Origin: an uncultured Lachnospiraceae bacterium
GTDB taxonomy: Bacteria; Bacillota; Clostridia; Lachnospirales; Lachnospiraceae
Direction: 5' to 3'
Length of the DNA: 64,000 nucleotides
Assembly: GCA_934432885.1 (NCBI GenBank)
Contig: CAKRYY010000009.1
Coordinates: 11,646-75,645 of the forward strand
Within the stretch, counting starts at the first letter, position 1, and every line of letters starts with the position of its first letter. The notes under the pieces were generated by a model that was not told the DNA's origin, made no database searches, and saw only the letters and a list, made by a program, of their open reading frames with translations. The translations under genes were made by a program, and so were the position numbers. Positions 9,621-19,100 of the stretch are shown here, piece after piece.

Positions 9621-10328
9621 ATGAAGATACCGAATCATGTCGCTATTATACTGGATGGAAATGGCAGATGGGCGAAAAGCAAGGGTATGCCAAGAAATTA
9701 TGGCCATGTACAGGGGGCAAAGCAGGTAGAGTTAATCTGTGAAAAGGCTTATAAAATGGGGATTCAATATCTGACGGTATATGCTTTCTCGACGGAAAAC
9801 TGGAATCGCCCTGCAGACGAGGTAGACGCGCTCATGAAGCTGCTACGCAATTATATGAAAAACTGTCTGAAAACGGCAGAGAAGAACCGTATGTGCGTAA
9901 GGGTCATTGGCGATAAGACAAGGCTGGATGCGGATATTCAGAAAAGGATAGCGGAGCTTGAGGAAGCGACAAAGGATAACGATGGACTGCATTTCCAGAT
10001 TGCAATCAACTATGGCGGTCGGGATGAACTGCGGCGGGCAGTGGCTGCGATCAGTAAAGAGACTTTGGAAGGGAAGCTTTCTCCTGCTGAGATTACTGAG
10101 GAGACGATTTCAGAGCATCTGGATACGCATGGACTGCCGGAGCCGGATCTTTTGATACGTACCTGCGGCGAACAGAGAATTTCCAATTTTCTGCTCTGGC
10201 AGCTCGCCTATACGGAATTTTATTTTACACCGGTAGCATGGCCTGATTTTACCGAGGCAGAATTGGCCAAAGCCATAGAAGCATATAATACAAGAGAAAG
10301 ACGTTATGGCGGCGTAAAGGAGGAGTAG
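9621..10328 (+). CDS. uppS: Isoprenyl transferase (undecaprenyl diphosphate synthase)
   Basis: A 235-residue cis-prenyltransferase that builds undecaprenyl diphosphate, the lipid carrier for peptidoglycan. Signatures: VAIILDGNGRWAKSKGMPRN (the DGNGRW phosphate-binding motif with catalytic Asp), GHVQGAKQVE, VYAFSTENWNRP, and the C-terminal TCGEQRISNFLLWQLAYTEF. The usual RTSGEQR reads RTCGEQR, a mild change. It is followed one base later by cdsA, and the pathway supplier dxr lies two genes on. Confidence 0.96.
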   Translation: MKIPNHVAIILDGNGRWAKSKGMPRNYGHVQGAKQVELICEKAYKMGIQYLTVYAFSTENWNRPADEVDALMKLLRNYMKNCLKTAEKNRMCVRVIGDKTRLDADIQKRIAELEEATKDNDGLHFQIAINYGGRDELRRAVAAISKETLEGKLSPAEITEETISEHLDTHGLPEPDLLIRTCGEQRISNFLLWQLAYTEFYFTPVAWPDFTEAELAKAIEAYNTRERRYGGVKEE

Positions 10329-10329
10329 C

Positions 10330-11178
10330 ATGGGCAAGCGGATTATAAGCGGAGCAGCGGTTGCGCTTCTTGCCATAGCGGCAATCTTTGCAGGCGGTTT
10401 TATACTGTCTGCCGCTTTGCTTTGTATTTCCTGCATTGCCTATCGGGAACTTTGCAGGGCGACAAAGACGGCGTCATCCGATAAGCCCGGCGGTTTGGAA
10501 ATCGTAGGCTATATTGGAATTGTATTATACTATGGACTGATTACGGCAGCCTCAGAGGGCATTGCCTTTGTGGAAAGAGAGAGGTTTGGACTGTTTCTTG
10601 CCATGCTGTTTCTTGTTATTCTGATGCTGCAGATGGCGGTTTATGTCATTACATTTCCAAAATATCGGTCAGAGCAGGTAATGGCGGCGTTCTTCTGCAT
10701 GATTTATGCGCCGGTGCTTTTGTCCTTTATTTATTTGACGACCTGTATGCGCTATGGCTTTTATCTTGTCTGGATGATTTTTATCAGCTCATGGGTATGC
10801 GATACCTGCGCATATTTTACAGGCGTAGCGTTTGGCAGGCATAAGCTTGCGCCGGTACTCAGCCCCAAAAAGTCTATAGAGGGAGCGGTAGGCGGCGTAG
10901 TTGGTTCTGCTGTCGTTGGTGCGTTATTTTCGTTCCTTCTGGTAGAACGTGCGGTACCAAACCAGACAGTTACGTGGGTATTTGCCCTTATTGGCGGAAT
11001 TGGCGCGGCCATTTCCCAGATTGGAGATTTGGCGGCATCTGCAATCAAGAGAAATCATGAAATTAAGGACTACGGCACCTGTATTCCGGGGCACGGTGGT
11101 ATTATGGACCGCTTTGACAGTGTTATTTTTACTGCACCGATTATTTATTTTCTGGCGCAGATGCTGATGATAGGTTAG
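10330..11178 (+). CDS. cdsA: Phosphatidate cytidylyltransferase (CDP-diglyceride synthase)
   Basis: A 282-residue, multi-pass membrane enzyme with about eight hydrophobic segments. It makes CDP-diacylglycerol from phosphatidic acid and CTP, feeding phospholipid synthesis. The family signature is complete near the C-terminus: SAIKRNHEIKDYGTCIPGH followed by GGIMDRFDS. It starts one base after the uppS stop with RBS AAGGAGGAG lying inside the uppS end, so the two are translationally coupled. Confidence 0.96.
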   Translation: MGKRIISGAAVALLAIAAIFAGGFILSAALLCISCIAYRELCRATKTASSDKPGGLEIVGYIGIVLYYGLITAASEGIAFVERERFGLFLAMLFLVILMLQMAVYVITFPKYRSEQVMAAFFCMIYAPVLLSFIYLTTCMRYGFYLVWMIFISSWVCDTCAYFTGVAFGRHKLAPVLSPKKSIEGAVGGVVGSAVVGALFSFLLVERAVPNQTVTWVFALIGGIGAAISQIGDLAASAIKRNHEIKDYGTCIPGHGGIMDRFDSVIFTAPIIYFLAQMLMIG

Positions 11179-11190
11179 GAGCATGAACAA

Positions 11191-12333
11191 ATGAAAAAAA
11201 TAGGGATTTTGGGCGCGACAGGTTCTATTGGGACCCAGACGCTGGAGATCGTAAGGAACCATAGAGATGAAGTGCAGGTAGTGGCTCTGGCTGCTGGAAA
11301 AAATGCAGCGCTTTTGGAAAAGCAGATTCGTGAGTTTGAGCCGCGTCTTGCTGTTTTGTGGGATGAGGAGGCCAGCAGGGATTTAAAGGAGCGCGTAAGC
11401 GACCTGGATGTTAAAGTGCTCTCCGGTATGGAAGGACTTCTGGAAATTGCGGCAATGGAGGAGATGGAGGCGCTTGTAACCGCAGTTGTCGGTATGATAG
11501 GCGTACAGCCTACTCTTGCGGCAATCGAGCACGGAAAGGATATACTGCTTGCCAATAAGGAAACGCTGGTAACAGCAGGGCATCTGCTGATGCCGCTTGC
11601 AAAGGAAAAGGGCGTTAAGATTCTGCCTGTAGACAGTGAACACAGTGCAATTTTCCAGTCCCTAAACGGCGAGAAAAAAAGTCGGGTTAAGAAAATTTTA
11701 CTGACTGCATCCGGCGGACCGTTTCGCGGAAAGAAGCGTGAGGAGCTGGCAGGGATGCGCGTAGAGGACGCATTGAAGCATCCAAACTGGTCGATGGGAA
11801 GAAAGATTACGATTGACTCTGCAACGATGGTAAATAAGGGGCTGGAGGTCATGGAAGCCAAGTGGCTTTTTGATGTGGAGCTTGACCAGATTCAGGTTGT
11901 CGTACAGCCGCAGAGTATTATTCATTCAATGGTAGAGTATGCAGATGGAAGCATCATTGCGCAGCTTGGGCTGCCGGATATGAAGCTGCCAATACAGTAT
12001 GCGCTGTTTTATCCTGACAGAAAGCCGATGCCGGGACCTGAGCTTGATTTTTTTGAGCTGGCGCAGATTACATTTGAAAAGCCGGACCTTGAAACGTTTA
12101 CGGGACTACAGCTTGCATTTGACGCTATGCGGATAGGCGGCAGTATGCCGACTGTTTACAATGCTGCAAATGAAAAGGCAGTCGGACTCTTTTTAAACCG
12201 GAAAATTTCCTTTTTGCAGATACCTGAGATTATTGAAATGTGCATGGAACAGCACAGGGTAATTGCAAATCCGTCTGTAGCGCAGATTCTGGAAACGGAG
12301 CGCTGGACGTATGACTGTATCAATATAAAGTAG
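11191..12333 (+). CDS. dxr: 1-deoxy-D-xylulose-5-phosphate reductoisomerase
   Basis: A 380-residue enzyme of the MEP isoprenoid pathway that converts DXP to MEP with NADPH. The N-terminal Rossmann motif is ILGATGSIGTQTLEIV. The metal and substrate regions are visible as LPVDSEHSAIFQSL and KKILLTASGGPFRG, then MGRKITIDSATMVNKGLEV and the Glu/Asn-rich C-terminal AANEKAVGLFL. It lies upstream of rseP and, three genes on, ispG (a second MEP enzyme), so the operon joins isoprenoid supply to its user uppS. Confidence 0.97.
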   Translation: MKKIGILGATGSIGTQTLEIVRNHRDEVQVVALAAGKNAALLEKQIREFEPRLAVLWDEEASRDLKERVSDLDVKVLSGMEGLLEIAAMEEMEALVTAVVGMIGVQPTLAAIEHGKDILLANKETLVTAGHLLMPLAKEKGVKILPVDSEHSAIFQSLNGEKKSRVKKILLTASGGPFRGKKREELAGMRVEDALKHPNWSMGRKITIDSATMVNKGLEVMEAKWLFDVELDQIQVVVQPQSIIHSMVEYADGSIIAQLGLPDMKLPIQYALFYPDRKPMPGPELDFFELAQITFEKPDLETFTGLQLAFDAMRIGGSMPTVYNAANEKAVGLFLNRKISFLQIPEIIEMCMEQHRVIANPSVAQILETERWTYDCINIK

Positions 12334-12342
12334 GTGAGTGCG

Positions 12343-13407
12343 TTGGCAATACTGATATTTATTCTGATTATTTGCGGGATTGTAATATCCCATGAACTGG
12401 GGCACTTTCTTGTGGCGAAGGCAAACGGAATTACCGTAAAGGAATTTTTTGTGGGAATGGGACCTACGCTGTTTTCTTTCACCAGAGGAGGAACAAAATA
12501 TTCCCTGAAGCTTTTTCCGGTAGGCGGAGCCTGCGTTTTTGAAGGCGAGGACGGAAAGACGGAGAGCGACGAGGAGGGAGAGACGCTTCCTCTTTCGAAG
12601 GGAGCGTTCCCGAATGCAAGTGTATGGGCAAGGATTGCAACGGTGGCTGCAGGCCCTGCATTTAATTTTATTTTGGCGTATGTGCTGGCACTCCTGATTG
12701 TTGGAACCACATATTCCGACAGGCCGGTTGTGCAGGAGGTCATTCCCGGTTATCCGGCGCAGGAAGCGGGAATGAAGAGCGGCGATTTGATTACGAAGCT
12801 TGGCGGCGAGCGCGTATATCTTTCCAGAGAGGTCAATCTGATTACCATGCTGCGGCAGGGGGAGACTCTGTCGGTAGAATATCTGCGGGATGGCAAAAAG
12901 ATGGAAACGGTGCTGACACCGAAATATGATGAGGAAAATGGCAGGTATCTGCTGGGCTTTCAGGGCTATGCAGAGTATTTTAAATGTTCGCCCTTACAGG
13001 TATTCCAATACAGCTTTTATGAAGTACGCTATGGACTGAAGGCTACGGTAAAGAGTCTTCAGATGCTGGTACAGGGTAAGGCGGACCGGGAGCAGGTGTC
13101 CGGGCCGATTGGAATTGCTGTACTTGTGGACGATGTGACACAGCAGACAAAGCCGTATGGAGTCTGGGTGACCGTAGTCAATCTGTTAAATCTTGCATTG
13201 TTGCTTTCGGTCAATCTCGGTGTTTTAAATCTTCTTCCGCTTCCGGCGCTGGACGGCGGCAGACTGGTATTTCTGCTGGTGGAGGTGGTGCGCGGTAAGC
13301 CCGTGCCGCCGGAAAAAGAGGGTATGGTGCATCTGGCTGGTTTCTTGATTTTATGCGGCCTGATGGTGTTGATTATGTACAACGATATTGTGAAATTACT
13401 TCGGTAA
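12343..13407 (+). CDS. rseP: Site-2 intramembrane metalloprotease (RIP)
   Basis: The TTG at 12343 is preferred: AGGTGA (12332-12337) sits five bases before it, while the in-frame GTG at 12334 has no room for an RBS. The product starts MAILIFILIICGIVISHELG, with the zinc-binding HELGH at residues 17-21 in TM1. A PDZ domain occupies roughly residues 120-200 (PGYPAQEAGMKSGDLITKLG), and the third zinc ligand motif NLLPLPALDGGR is near the C-terminus. Family members cleave transmembrane proteins such as anti-sigma factors. The target here is unknown; no anti-sigma factor gene is nearby. Confidence 0.94.
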   Translation: MAILIFILIICGIVISHELGHFLVAKANGITVKEFFVGMGPTLFSFTRGGTKYSLKLFPVGGACVFEGEDGKTESDEEGETLPLSKGAFPNASVWARIATVAAGPAFNFILAYVLALLIVGTTYSDRPVVQEVIPGYPAQEAGMKSGDLITKLGGERVYLSREVNLITMLRQGETLSVEYLRDGKKMETVLTPKYDEENGRYLLGFQGYAEYFKCSPLQVFQYSFYEVRYGLKATVKSLQMLVQGKADREQVSGPIGIAVLVDDVTQQTKPYGVWVTVVNLLNLALLLSVNLGVLNLLPLPALDGGRLVFLLVEVVRGKPVPPEKEGMVHLAGFLILCGLMVLIMYNDIVKLLR

Positions 13408-13417
13408 AGGAGCCTGT

Positions 13418-14197
13418 ATGATACATTTACAGAGCTGTGTATGCAGGGCGGAGGCTTCAGGCAAAGGGCAGACCTTGAGTGCGCTTTCCCTGCAGCAGGT
13501 GCTCCTGCGCCGTGGTGAATGTATGCTTGCGGTAGTCTGCTGCGGACCGGATTTTCAGGGGATGGCTGCGGCAGATAAACAGGCAATGAGTCACTACGGC
13601 GTACAGTACCTGACAAGATGGTTTTATCAGGAAGGAAAAGAGCTTATCTGCCGCAACGCGGCAAAGGAACTTATCTTACTTGCCCTACAAAGGCAAATCT
13701 CCCTGCTCAGGGAATATTTCAGTCAATTTAGTAAAACAGAAGCGTCGATGGATACTGCCAAAACAGAATTTTCCTGCAGCGGTATTCTGATTGTGAAAAA
13801 GCAGTATTACCTGTTCCAAAGCGGAAATGGGTGTATTTTTCATGCAAAGAAATCAATGCTTCCCAAAATCTTTGCAGGAAAACAGGCTCCATACCGTTTA
13901 TGCCGACACCAGAATGGGATAAGAGTCTGGCTGCTTTCGGAAAAGGAGGCGTACTTTGATATGGCGAGACTTAAGAGGGGAGAAGCTTTTCTTCTTGGCA
14001 TTGTGGATAAGAAGGATGATTTTTCGCAGCTCTTATATGCAGCGGAGGTAGGGGCGTCCCTGCTCCGCAGAGGCAGGACGCCTCTACAAAGGCGGCTTGA
14101 AATGCTTATGCAGAAGCAGGACGAGATACATCTGGCTGCAGGAATCGTGCTGGAAAAAGGAGGGGATGGCAGTAGATGGAGAGGTATCGGTATTTAA
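13418..14197 (+). CDS. Degenerate PP2C-like protein paired with a Ser/Thr kinase
   Basis: I do not recognise this protein with certainty. Its length (259 aa) and some landmarks resemble a PP2C (PPM) phosphatase: a strand CMLAVVCCGPDFQGMAAADK where PP2C has AVVADGMGG, an ALxVxxxL-like helix (YGVQYLTRWF), a strand pair FSCSGILIVKKQYYLFQSGN and a C-terminal helix. The metal-binding DGMGG aspartate is missing (CGPDFQG), as is the GDSR-type loop (QSGNGC). So if it is a PP2C fold it is likely catalytically dead. The stop codon overlaps the start of a soluble Ser/Thr kinase by 22 bases, the arrangement seen for phosphatase-kinase pairs. The pair is inserted between rseP and ispG. Alternative: an unrelated kinase partner. 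Confidence 0.55.
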   Translation: MIHLQSCVCRAEASGKGQTLSALSLQQVLLRRGECMLAVVCCGPDFQGMAAADKQAMSHYGVQYLTRWFYQEGKELICRNAAKELILLALQRQISLLREYFSQFSKTEASMDTAKTEFSCSGILIVKKQYYLFQSGNGCIFHAKKSMLPKIFAGKQAPYRLCRHQNGIRVWLLSEKEAYFDMARLKRGEAFLLGIVDKKDDFSQLLYAAEVGASLLRRGRTPLQRRLEMLMQKQDEIHLAAGIVLEKGGDGSRWRGIGI

Positions 14198-15018
14198 AAG
14201 AGCTGGGTTGCGGAGGTAGCGGCAGGACCTTTTTGGTCTGGGACAATCATATCGGCTGCAAGAGAGTGCTGAAGCGGATTGCGGCTTACCGGATGGAGGA
14301 AGGTCAAAGTCTGGCTGCCTGCCGGGAGCTTGCCGCTTTGCGGCAAATCAGGCAGGAGGGCGTGCCCATGCTGACGGACGCATGGCAGGAGGCGGATACG
14401 CTTTGCCTTGTAATGGAATATATAGAGGGTGTTACTTTAGAGGAGCGGGTGTTAAAGGAGGGAGTGTTGACAGAGCAGGAGGCACTTTTGTGTGTTTTAC
14501 AGATTGCATCGCTTTTGCGCATTTTACATGAGCTGCCAGGGACACTGATACATGGAGATGTAAAGCCGCAGAATCTGATTTGCAGAAGGAAGGGAATCGC
14601 CCTTCTGGATTTTGGTGGGGCAGCATGGTTTCATTCCGCTGAAAGGTTTCTTGCGCATTATACAAGGGGCTATGGAGCACCGGAGCTGAAGGCGGGGTTG
14701 CCGCTCTCGGAGCAGAGTGATGTCTATGCGCTTGGAGCAGTGCTGTTTTTCATGGTTATGGGTGAGCACCCTGACGATATGCGCGGGATATATCCGGTGC
14801 GGGAACAAAATCCTTTTTTATCAAGGGAATTGGAGGAAATGATTCTGTGGTGTACGCATCCGCAGCAGGAATACCGGTGCCGCTCCATGCGCAGTATGCA
14901 GGAGAAAATCCTTTCGCTGCAAAGAAGCGCTGGCAGGAGAAGTACACGAAAAAGGGGAGAGACCTTTCGGTGCGTGAAAAACATTCTGCTGATGGAAAGG
15001 CTGGAAGGAGAATCTTAA
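14176..15018 (+). CDS. Soluble Hanks-type serine/threonine protein kinase
   Basis: A 280-residue kinase domain without a transmembrane segment or PASTA repeats, so it is not PrkC. Visible: Gly-rich loop GCGGSG (11-16), ATP-anchoring Lys in RVLKRI (about 33), helix C Glu (about 51), hinge LVMEYIEG, catalytic loop HGDVKPQNL (126-134, Asp128), DFG (145-147), and TRGYGAPEL in the APE region. HGD replaces the common HRD. All catalytic residues are kept, so activity is expected. The last ~30 residues are basic. Its start lies inside the upstream PP2C-like gene (22-base overlap), implying coupled translation; ispG follows after 47 bases. Confidence 0.88.
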   Translation: MERYRYLKELGCGGSGRTFLVWDNHIGCKRVLKRIAAYRMEEGQSLAACRELAALRQIRQEGVPMLTDAWQEADTLCLVMEYIEGVTLEERVLKEGVLTEQEALLCVLQIASLLRILHELPGTLIHGDVKPQNLICRRKGIALLDFGGAAWFHSAERFLAHYTRGYGAPELKAGLPLSEQSDVYALGAVLFFMVMGEHPDDMRGIYPVREQNPFLSRELEEMILWCTHPQQEYRCRSMRSMQEKILSLQRSAGRRSTRKRGETFRCVKNILLMERLEGES

Positions 15019-15065
15019 GTGTGCTATACTTTTATCCAGAGAAAATGGCGATAGGAGGAAATGCA

Positions 15066-16121
15066 ATGTATCGTGAACATACAAAAACAGTACGGATTGG
15101 CGATAGGATAATCGGCGGCGGAAATCCGGTGCTGATACAGTCTATGACAAATACAAGAACAGAGGATGTACAGGCTACGGTGGAGCAGATTCTGCGTCTG
15201 GAGGCAGCAGGCTGTGAAATCATCCGCTGTACTGTGCCGACAAAGGAGGCGGCGCAGGCGCTTTCGGAAATAAAAAAACAGATTCATATTCCTCTGGTAG
15301 CTGATATTCATTTTGATTACCGCATGGCGCTTGCCGCAATAGAAAACGGCGCGGATAAAATCAGGATCAATCCAGGCAATATCGGCAGCAGGGAAAAGGT
15401 GGAAGCGGTGGTCAAGGCGGCGAAGGAAAGAAAAATCCCGATTCGTGTTGGCGTTAACAGCGGTTCTTTGGAAAAAGAGCTGGTGGAAAAATATCATGGC
15501 GTGACAGCCGAAGGCATCGTGGAGAGCGCGCTTGATAAGGTGCACATGATTGAGGATATGGATTATGACAATCTTGTAGTCAGCATCAAGTCCTCAGATG
15601 TGCTTATGTGTGTAAAAGCGCATGAAATTCTGGCACAGAAAACAACGCATCCGCTTCACGTGGGAATTACCGAATCCGGCACGGTAATCAGCGGCAATAT
15701 CAAATCCGGCATCGGGCTTGGCATTATCCTGTATCAGGGAATCGGCGATACAATCAGAGTATCCCTGACCGGGGATCCTGTAGAGGAAATCAAGAGTGCA
15801 AAATTGATTCTGCGGACACTTGGATTGAGAAAGGGCGGCATTGAGGTCGTTTCCTGCCCGACCTGTGGACGGACAAGAATCAATCTGATTCAGCTTGCCA
15901 ATCAGGTAGAAAGCATGGTGCAGGATATTCCGCTTGATTTAAAGGTAGCGGTTATGGGCTGCGCCGTGAACGGACCGGGCGAGGCAAAAGAAGCGGATAT
16001 AGGAATTGCAGGCGGCGTCGGCGAGGGACTTTTGATTAAAAAGGGTGAAATCGTGAAAAAGGTGCCGGAGAATGAGTTATTGGAAACCTTGCGGGAAGAA
16101 CTGCTGCACTGGCAGGGATAG
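15066..16121 (+). CDS. ispG: 4-hydroxy-3-methylbut-2-enyl diphosphate synthase, 4Fe-4S
   Basis: A 351-residue MEP-pathway enzyme that turns MEcPP into HMBPP. The ATG at 15066 is chosen because AGGAGGA ends six bases earlier and the family starts with this sequence (MYREHTKTVRIGD); the frame stays open further upstream, within the kinase gene, but that stretch is not homologous. Domains: a TIM barrel (IQSMTNTRTEDVQATV, VADIHFDYRMAL, DKIRINPGNIG) and a C-terminal iron-sulfur domain with the cluster cysteines in SCPTCGRT and MGCAVNGPGEA. It starts two genes after rseP, in the dxr-rseP-ispG-polC order common in clostridia except for the inserted kinase pair. Confidence 0.96.
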   Translation: MYREHTKTVRIGDRIIGGGNPVLIQSMTNTRTEDVQATVEQILRLEAAGCEIIRCTVPTKEAAQALSEIKKQIHIPLVADIHFDYRMALAAIENGADKIRINPGNIGSREKVEAVVKAAKERKIPIRVGVNSGSLEKELVEKYHGVTAEGIVESALDKVHMIEDMDYDNLVVSIKSSDVLMCVKAHEILAQKTTHPLHVGITESGTVISGNIKSGIGLGIILYQGIGDTIRVSLTGDPVEEIKSAKLILRTLGLRKGGIEVVSCPTCGRTRINLIQLANQVESMVQDIPLDLKVAVMGCAVNGPGEAKEADIGIAGGVGEGLLIKKGEIVKKVPENELLETLREELLHWQG

Positions 16122-16123
16122 AA

Positions 16124-19100
16124 ATGGGAAAAGTATTTCAGGAAGTATTTCCAACCCTACAATTAAATAATGAACTCACACTGCTTTTGGACGATGTTAT
16201 GGTAGAGCGGATTACCGCCACAAAGCGCAGGGATTTTCTGCGCATTTTTCTGGCAGCTACCCATCTCATTACAAAGGAAAAAATCCTGCAGCTTGAGCAT
16301 GAGCTGAAGAAGCAGCTTTTTCCGACGGTGGATATGGTTATCAAAATATATGAAAAGTATCGTCTTTCCGCACAGTATACGCCGGAAAAGCTTTTTGAAG
16401 CATATTATCCGAGCATCCTGCTCGAACTGAAGGAATATAGTCCCGTAGAATATACACTGTTTAAAAATGCCCAGATTACATTCCCTGCAGAAAATCAGAT
16501 GCACCTTGCGGTAAAGGACAGCGTGTTTGCGCAGGAAAAGAGCAAGGAGCTTGTTCGGATTCTGGAAAAGATATTTACAGAGCGTTTTGGACTTTCTGTT
16601 TTTGTGGAGATGCTCTATGTGCAGGAGGAAAAGGAGCATGAGCGGGCGGATGCAGATATTCTGATTGACAGTCAGGTTGCGGAAATTTCTGCGCGTGCCT
16701 TTGGAGAAAAGGAAAGCGCCCCGGAAGAGATGCCGAAGGAAGAAAAGAAAGAGACTTCTGTGCCTGAGAAAAAACCTGAGACGAAAGCAGAGCCTAAAAA
16801 GCCCTTCCGTGACAATGCCGGAAAGAAGGGAAAATGGAATGGCGCAGAGGGTGGCAGAAAGCCGTTAAAGCGTTCCGAAAATCCGGATGTTATCTATGGA
16901 AGGGATTTTGAAGAAGAGCCGATTCATATTGAGGAAATTGTTGGTGAAATCGGAGAGGTCGTAATCAGGGGACAGGTGCTTACACTGGATAAGCGTGAAA
17001 TCAGAAATGAAAAGACGATTTTGATTTTTGACCTGACGGATTTTACCGATACCATTACGATTAAAATGTTTGTTCACAACGATCAGGTTGCAGAGCTTTC
17101 GGAGGGCATAAAGCAGGGCGCTTTTCTGAAATTAAAAGGCGTTACGACGATAGACCGCTTTGACAGTGAGCTGACGATAGGCTCTATCGCCGGTGTGAAA
17201 AAGATACCGGATTTTACAGCGGGCAGAATGGATCATGCTGCGAAAAAGCGCGTAGAGCTGCACTGCCATACCAAGATGAGCGATATGGACGGCGTTTCTG
17301 ACGTCAAGGATATTGTGAAACGGGCATATAGCTGGGGACATCCGGCGATTGCAATTACCGATCACGGCGTGGTGCAGTCTTTCCCTGATGCGAACCATGT
17401 ATGGGAGGACCTCTGGAAAAAGGAGAAGGCAAAGAGGAAAGAGGCAGGAGAGGAAAACCCGGATAAGAATGATTTCTTTAAGGTAATCTATGGAATGGAA
17501 GCCTATCTGGTGGATGACCTGAAGGAAATCATTACAAACTGTAAGGAACAGACGCTGGAGGGCGATTATGTTGTCTTTGACCTTGAGACAACAGGCTTTT
17601 CACCGGTTAAAAACCGTATCATAGAAATTGGCGCAGTTAAGGTATGCGGCGGAGAGATTGCGGACAGGTATTCTGTGTTTGTCAATCCAGGAGTGCCGAT
17701 TCCCTATGAAATCGAGAAACTCACGGGAATTCGCGACGAGGATGTACTGGATGCTTCTCCGATTGAAGCGCTGCTGCCAGAGTTTCTTTCCTTCTGCGAG
17801 GGCTGTGTTCTGGTTGCGCACAATGCAGGCTTTGATATGGGCTTTATTCTGGAAAATGCAAAGCGGCTGGGGCTTTTCTGTGAGTTTACATACGTGGATA
17901 CGGTTGGAATTTCACGGGTGCTGCTGCCGCATCAGGCAAAGCATACGCTGGATGCGGTTGCAAAGACGCTGGGCGTTTCTCTGGAAAACCATCACCGTGC
18001 AGTGGATGATGCAGAGGCTACCGCAGAAATTTTTATGAAATTTATTCCAATGCTGGAAAAAGAGGGTGTCGTTACCCTGCAGGATGTAAATGCGCTGGAT
18101 GCAAGCAGCCCGGACGCTGTAAAAAGGATGCCGACTTATCATGCAATCATGCTGGCGCAGAACAATACAGGACGTGTAAATCTCTATACGATGGTATCAG
18201 AATCGCATCTGACCTATTATAATAAACGACCCCGTATTCCCAAGAGCTTTGTCATGAAGCACAGGGAGGGGATTTTGCTTGGAAGCGCCTGTGAGGCGGG
18301 AGAGCTTTACAGAGCGCTTTTAGATGACAAGCCTGATACAGAGATCGCCCGGATTGTCAATTTCTATGACTATCTGGAGATTCAGCCTGTCGGCAACAAT
18401 GCGTTTATGATTGCCTCTGATAAGGTAAGCCGGGTAAATTCCATCGAGGATATTCAGGCGATTAACAAAAAAATCGTTTCTCTGGGAGAACAGTTTGGAA
18501 AGCCTGTCGTTGCGACCTGCGACGTACACTTCCTTGACCCGGAGGATGAGGTTTACAGGCGGATTATCATGGCGGGCAAGGGCTTTAAGGATTCAGACGA
18601 GCAGGCGCCGCTTTATCTGCATACAACACAGGAGATGCTGGATGAATTTTCCTATCTGGGAAGTGATAAGGCGCAGGAGGTTGTCATTACCAATACCAAT
18701 CTGATTGCAGACAGGATTGAAACCATTTCGCCTGTGCGGCCGGATAAGTGTCCACCTGTGATTCCTGACAGTGACAAAACGCTGACGGACATCTGCTATA
18801 AAAAGGCACATGAAATGTACGGGGACCCGCTGCCCCAGATTGTACAGGACCGGCTGGAGAGAGAATTACATTCCATAATTACCAACGGCTTTGCGGTTAT
18901 GTATATCATTGCGCAGAAGCTGGTGTGGAAATCGGTGGAGGACGGCTATCTGGTTGGTTCCCGAGGTTCGGTCGGCTCGTCCTTTGTTGCGACCATGTCC
19001 GGTATCACGGAGGTCAATCCACTCAGTCCGCATTACTATTGCACCGAATGTCATTACAGCGATTTTACGTCTGAGGATGTGAAAAAGTATGCCGGAAAGG

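Noticed and set aside
14847..15065. Longer N-terminus for IspG
   Set aside because: The extra codons lie in the kinase gene and are not homologous to IspG; a good RBS precedes the ATG at 15066.
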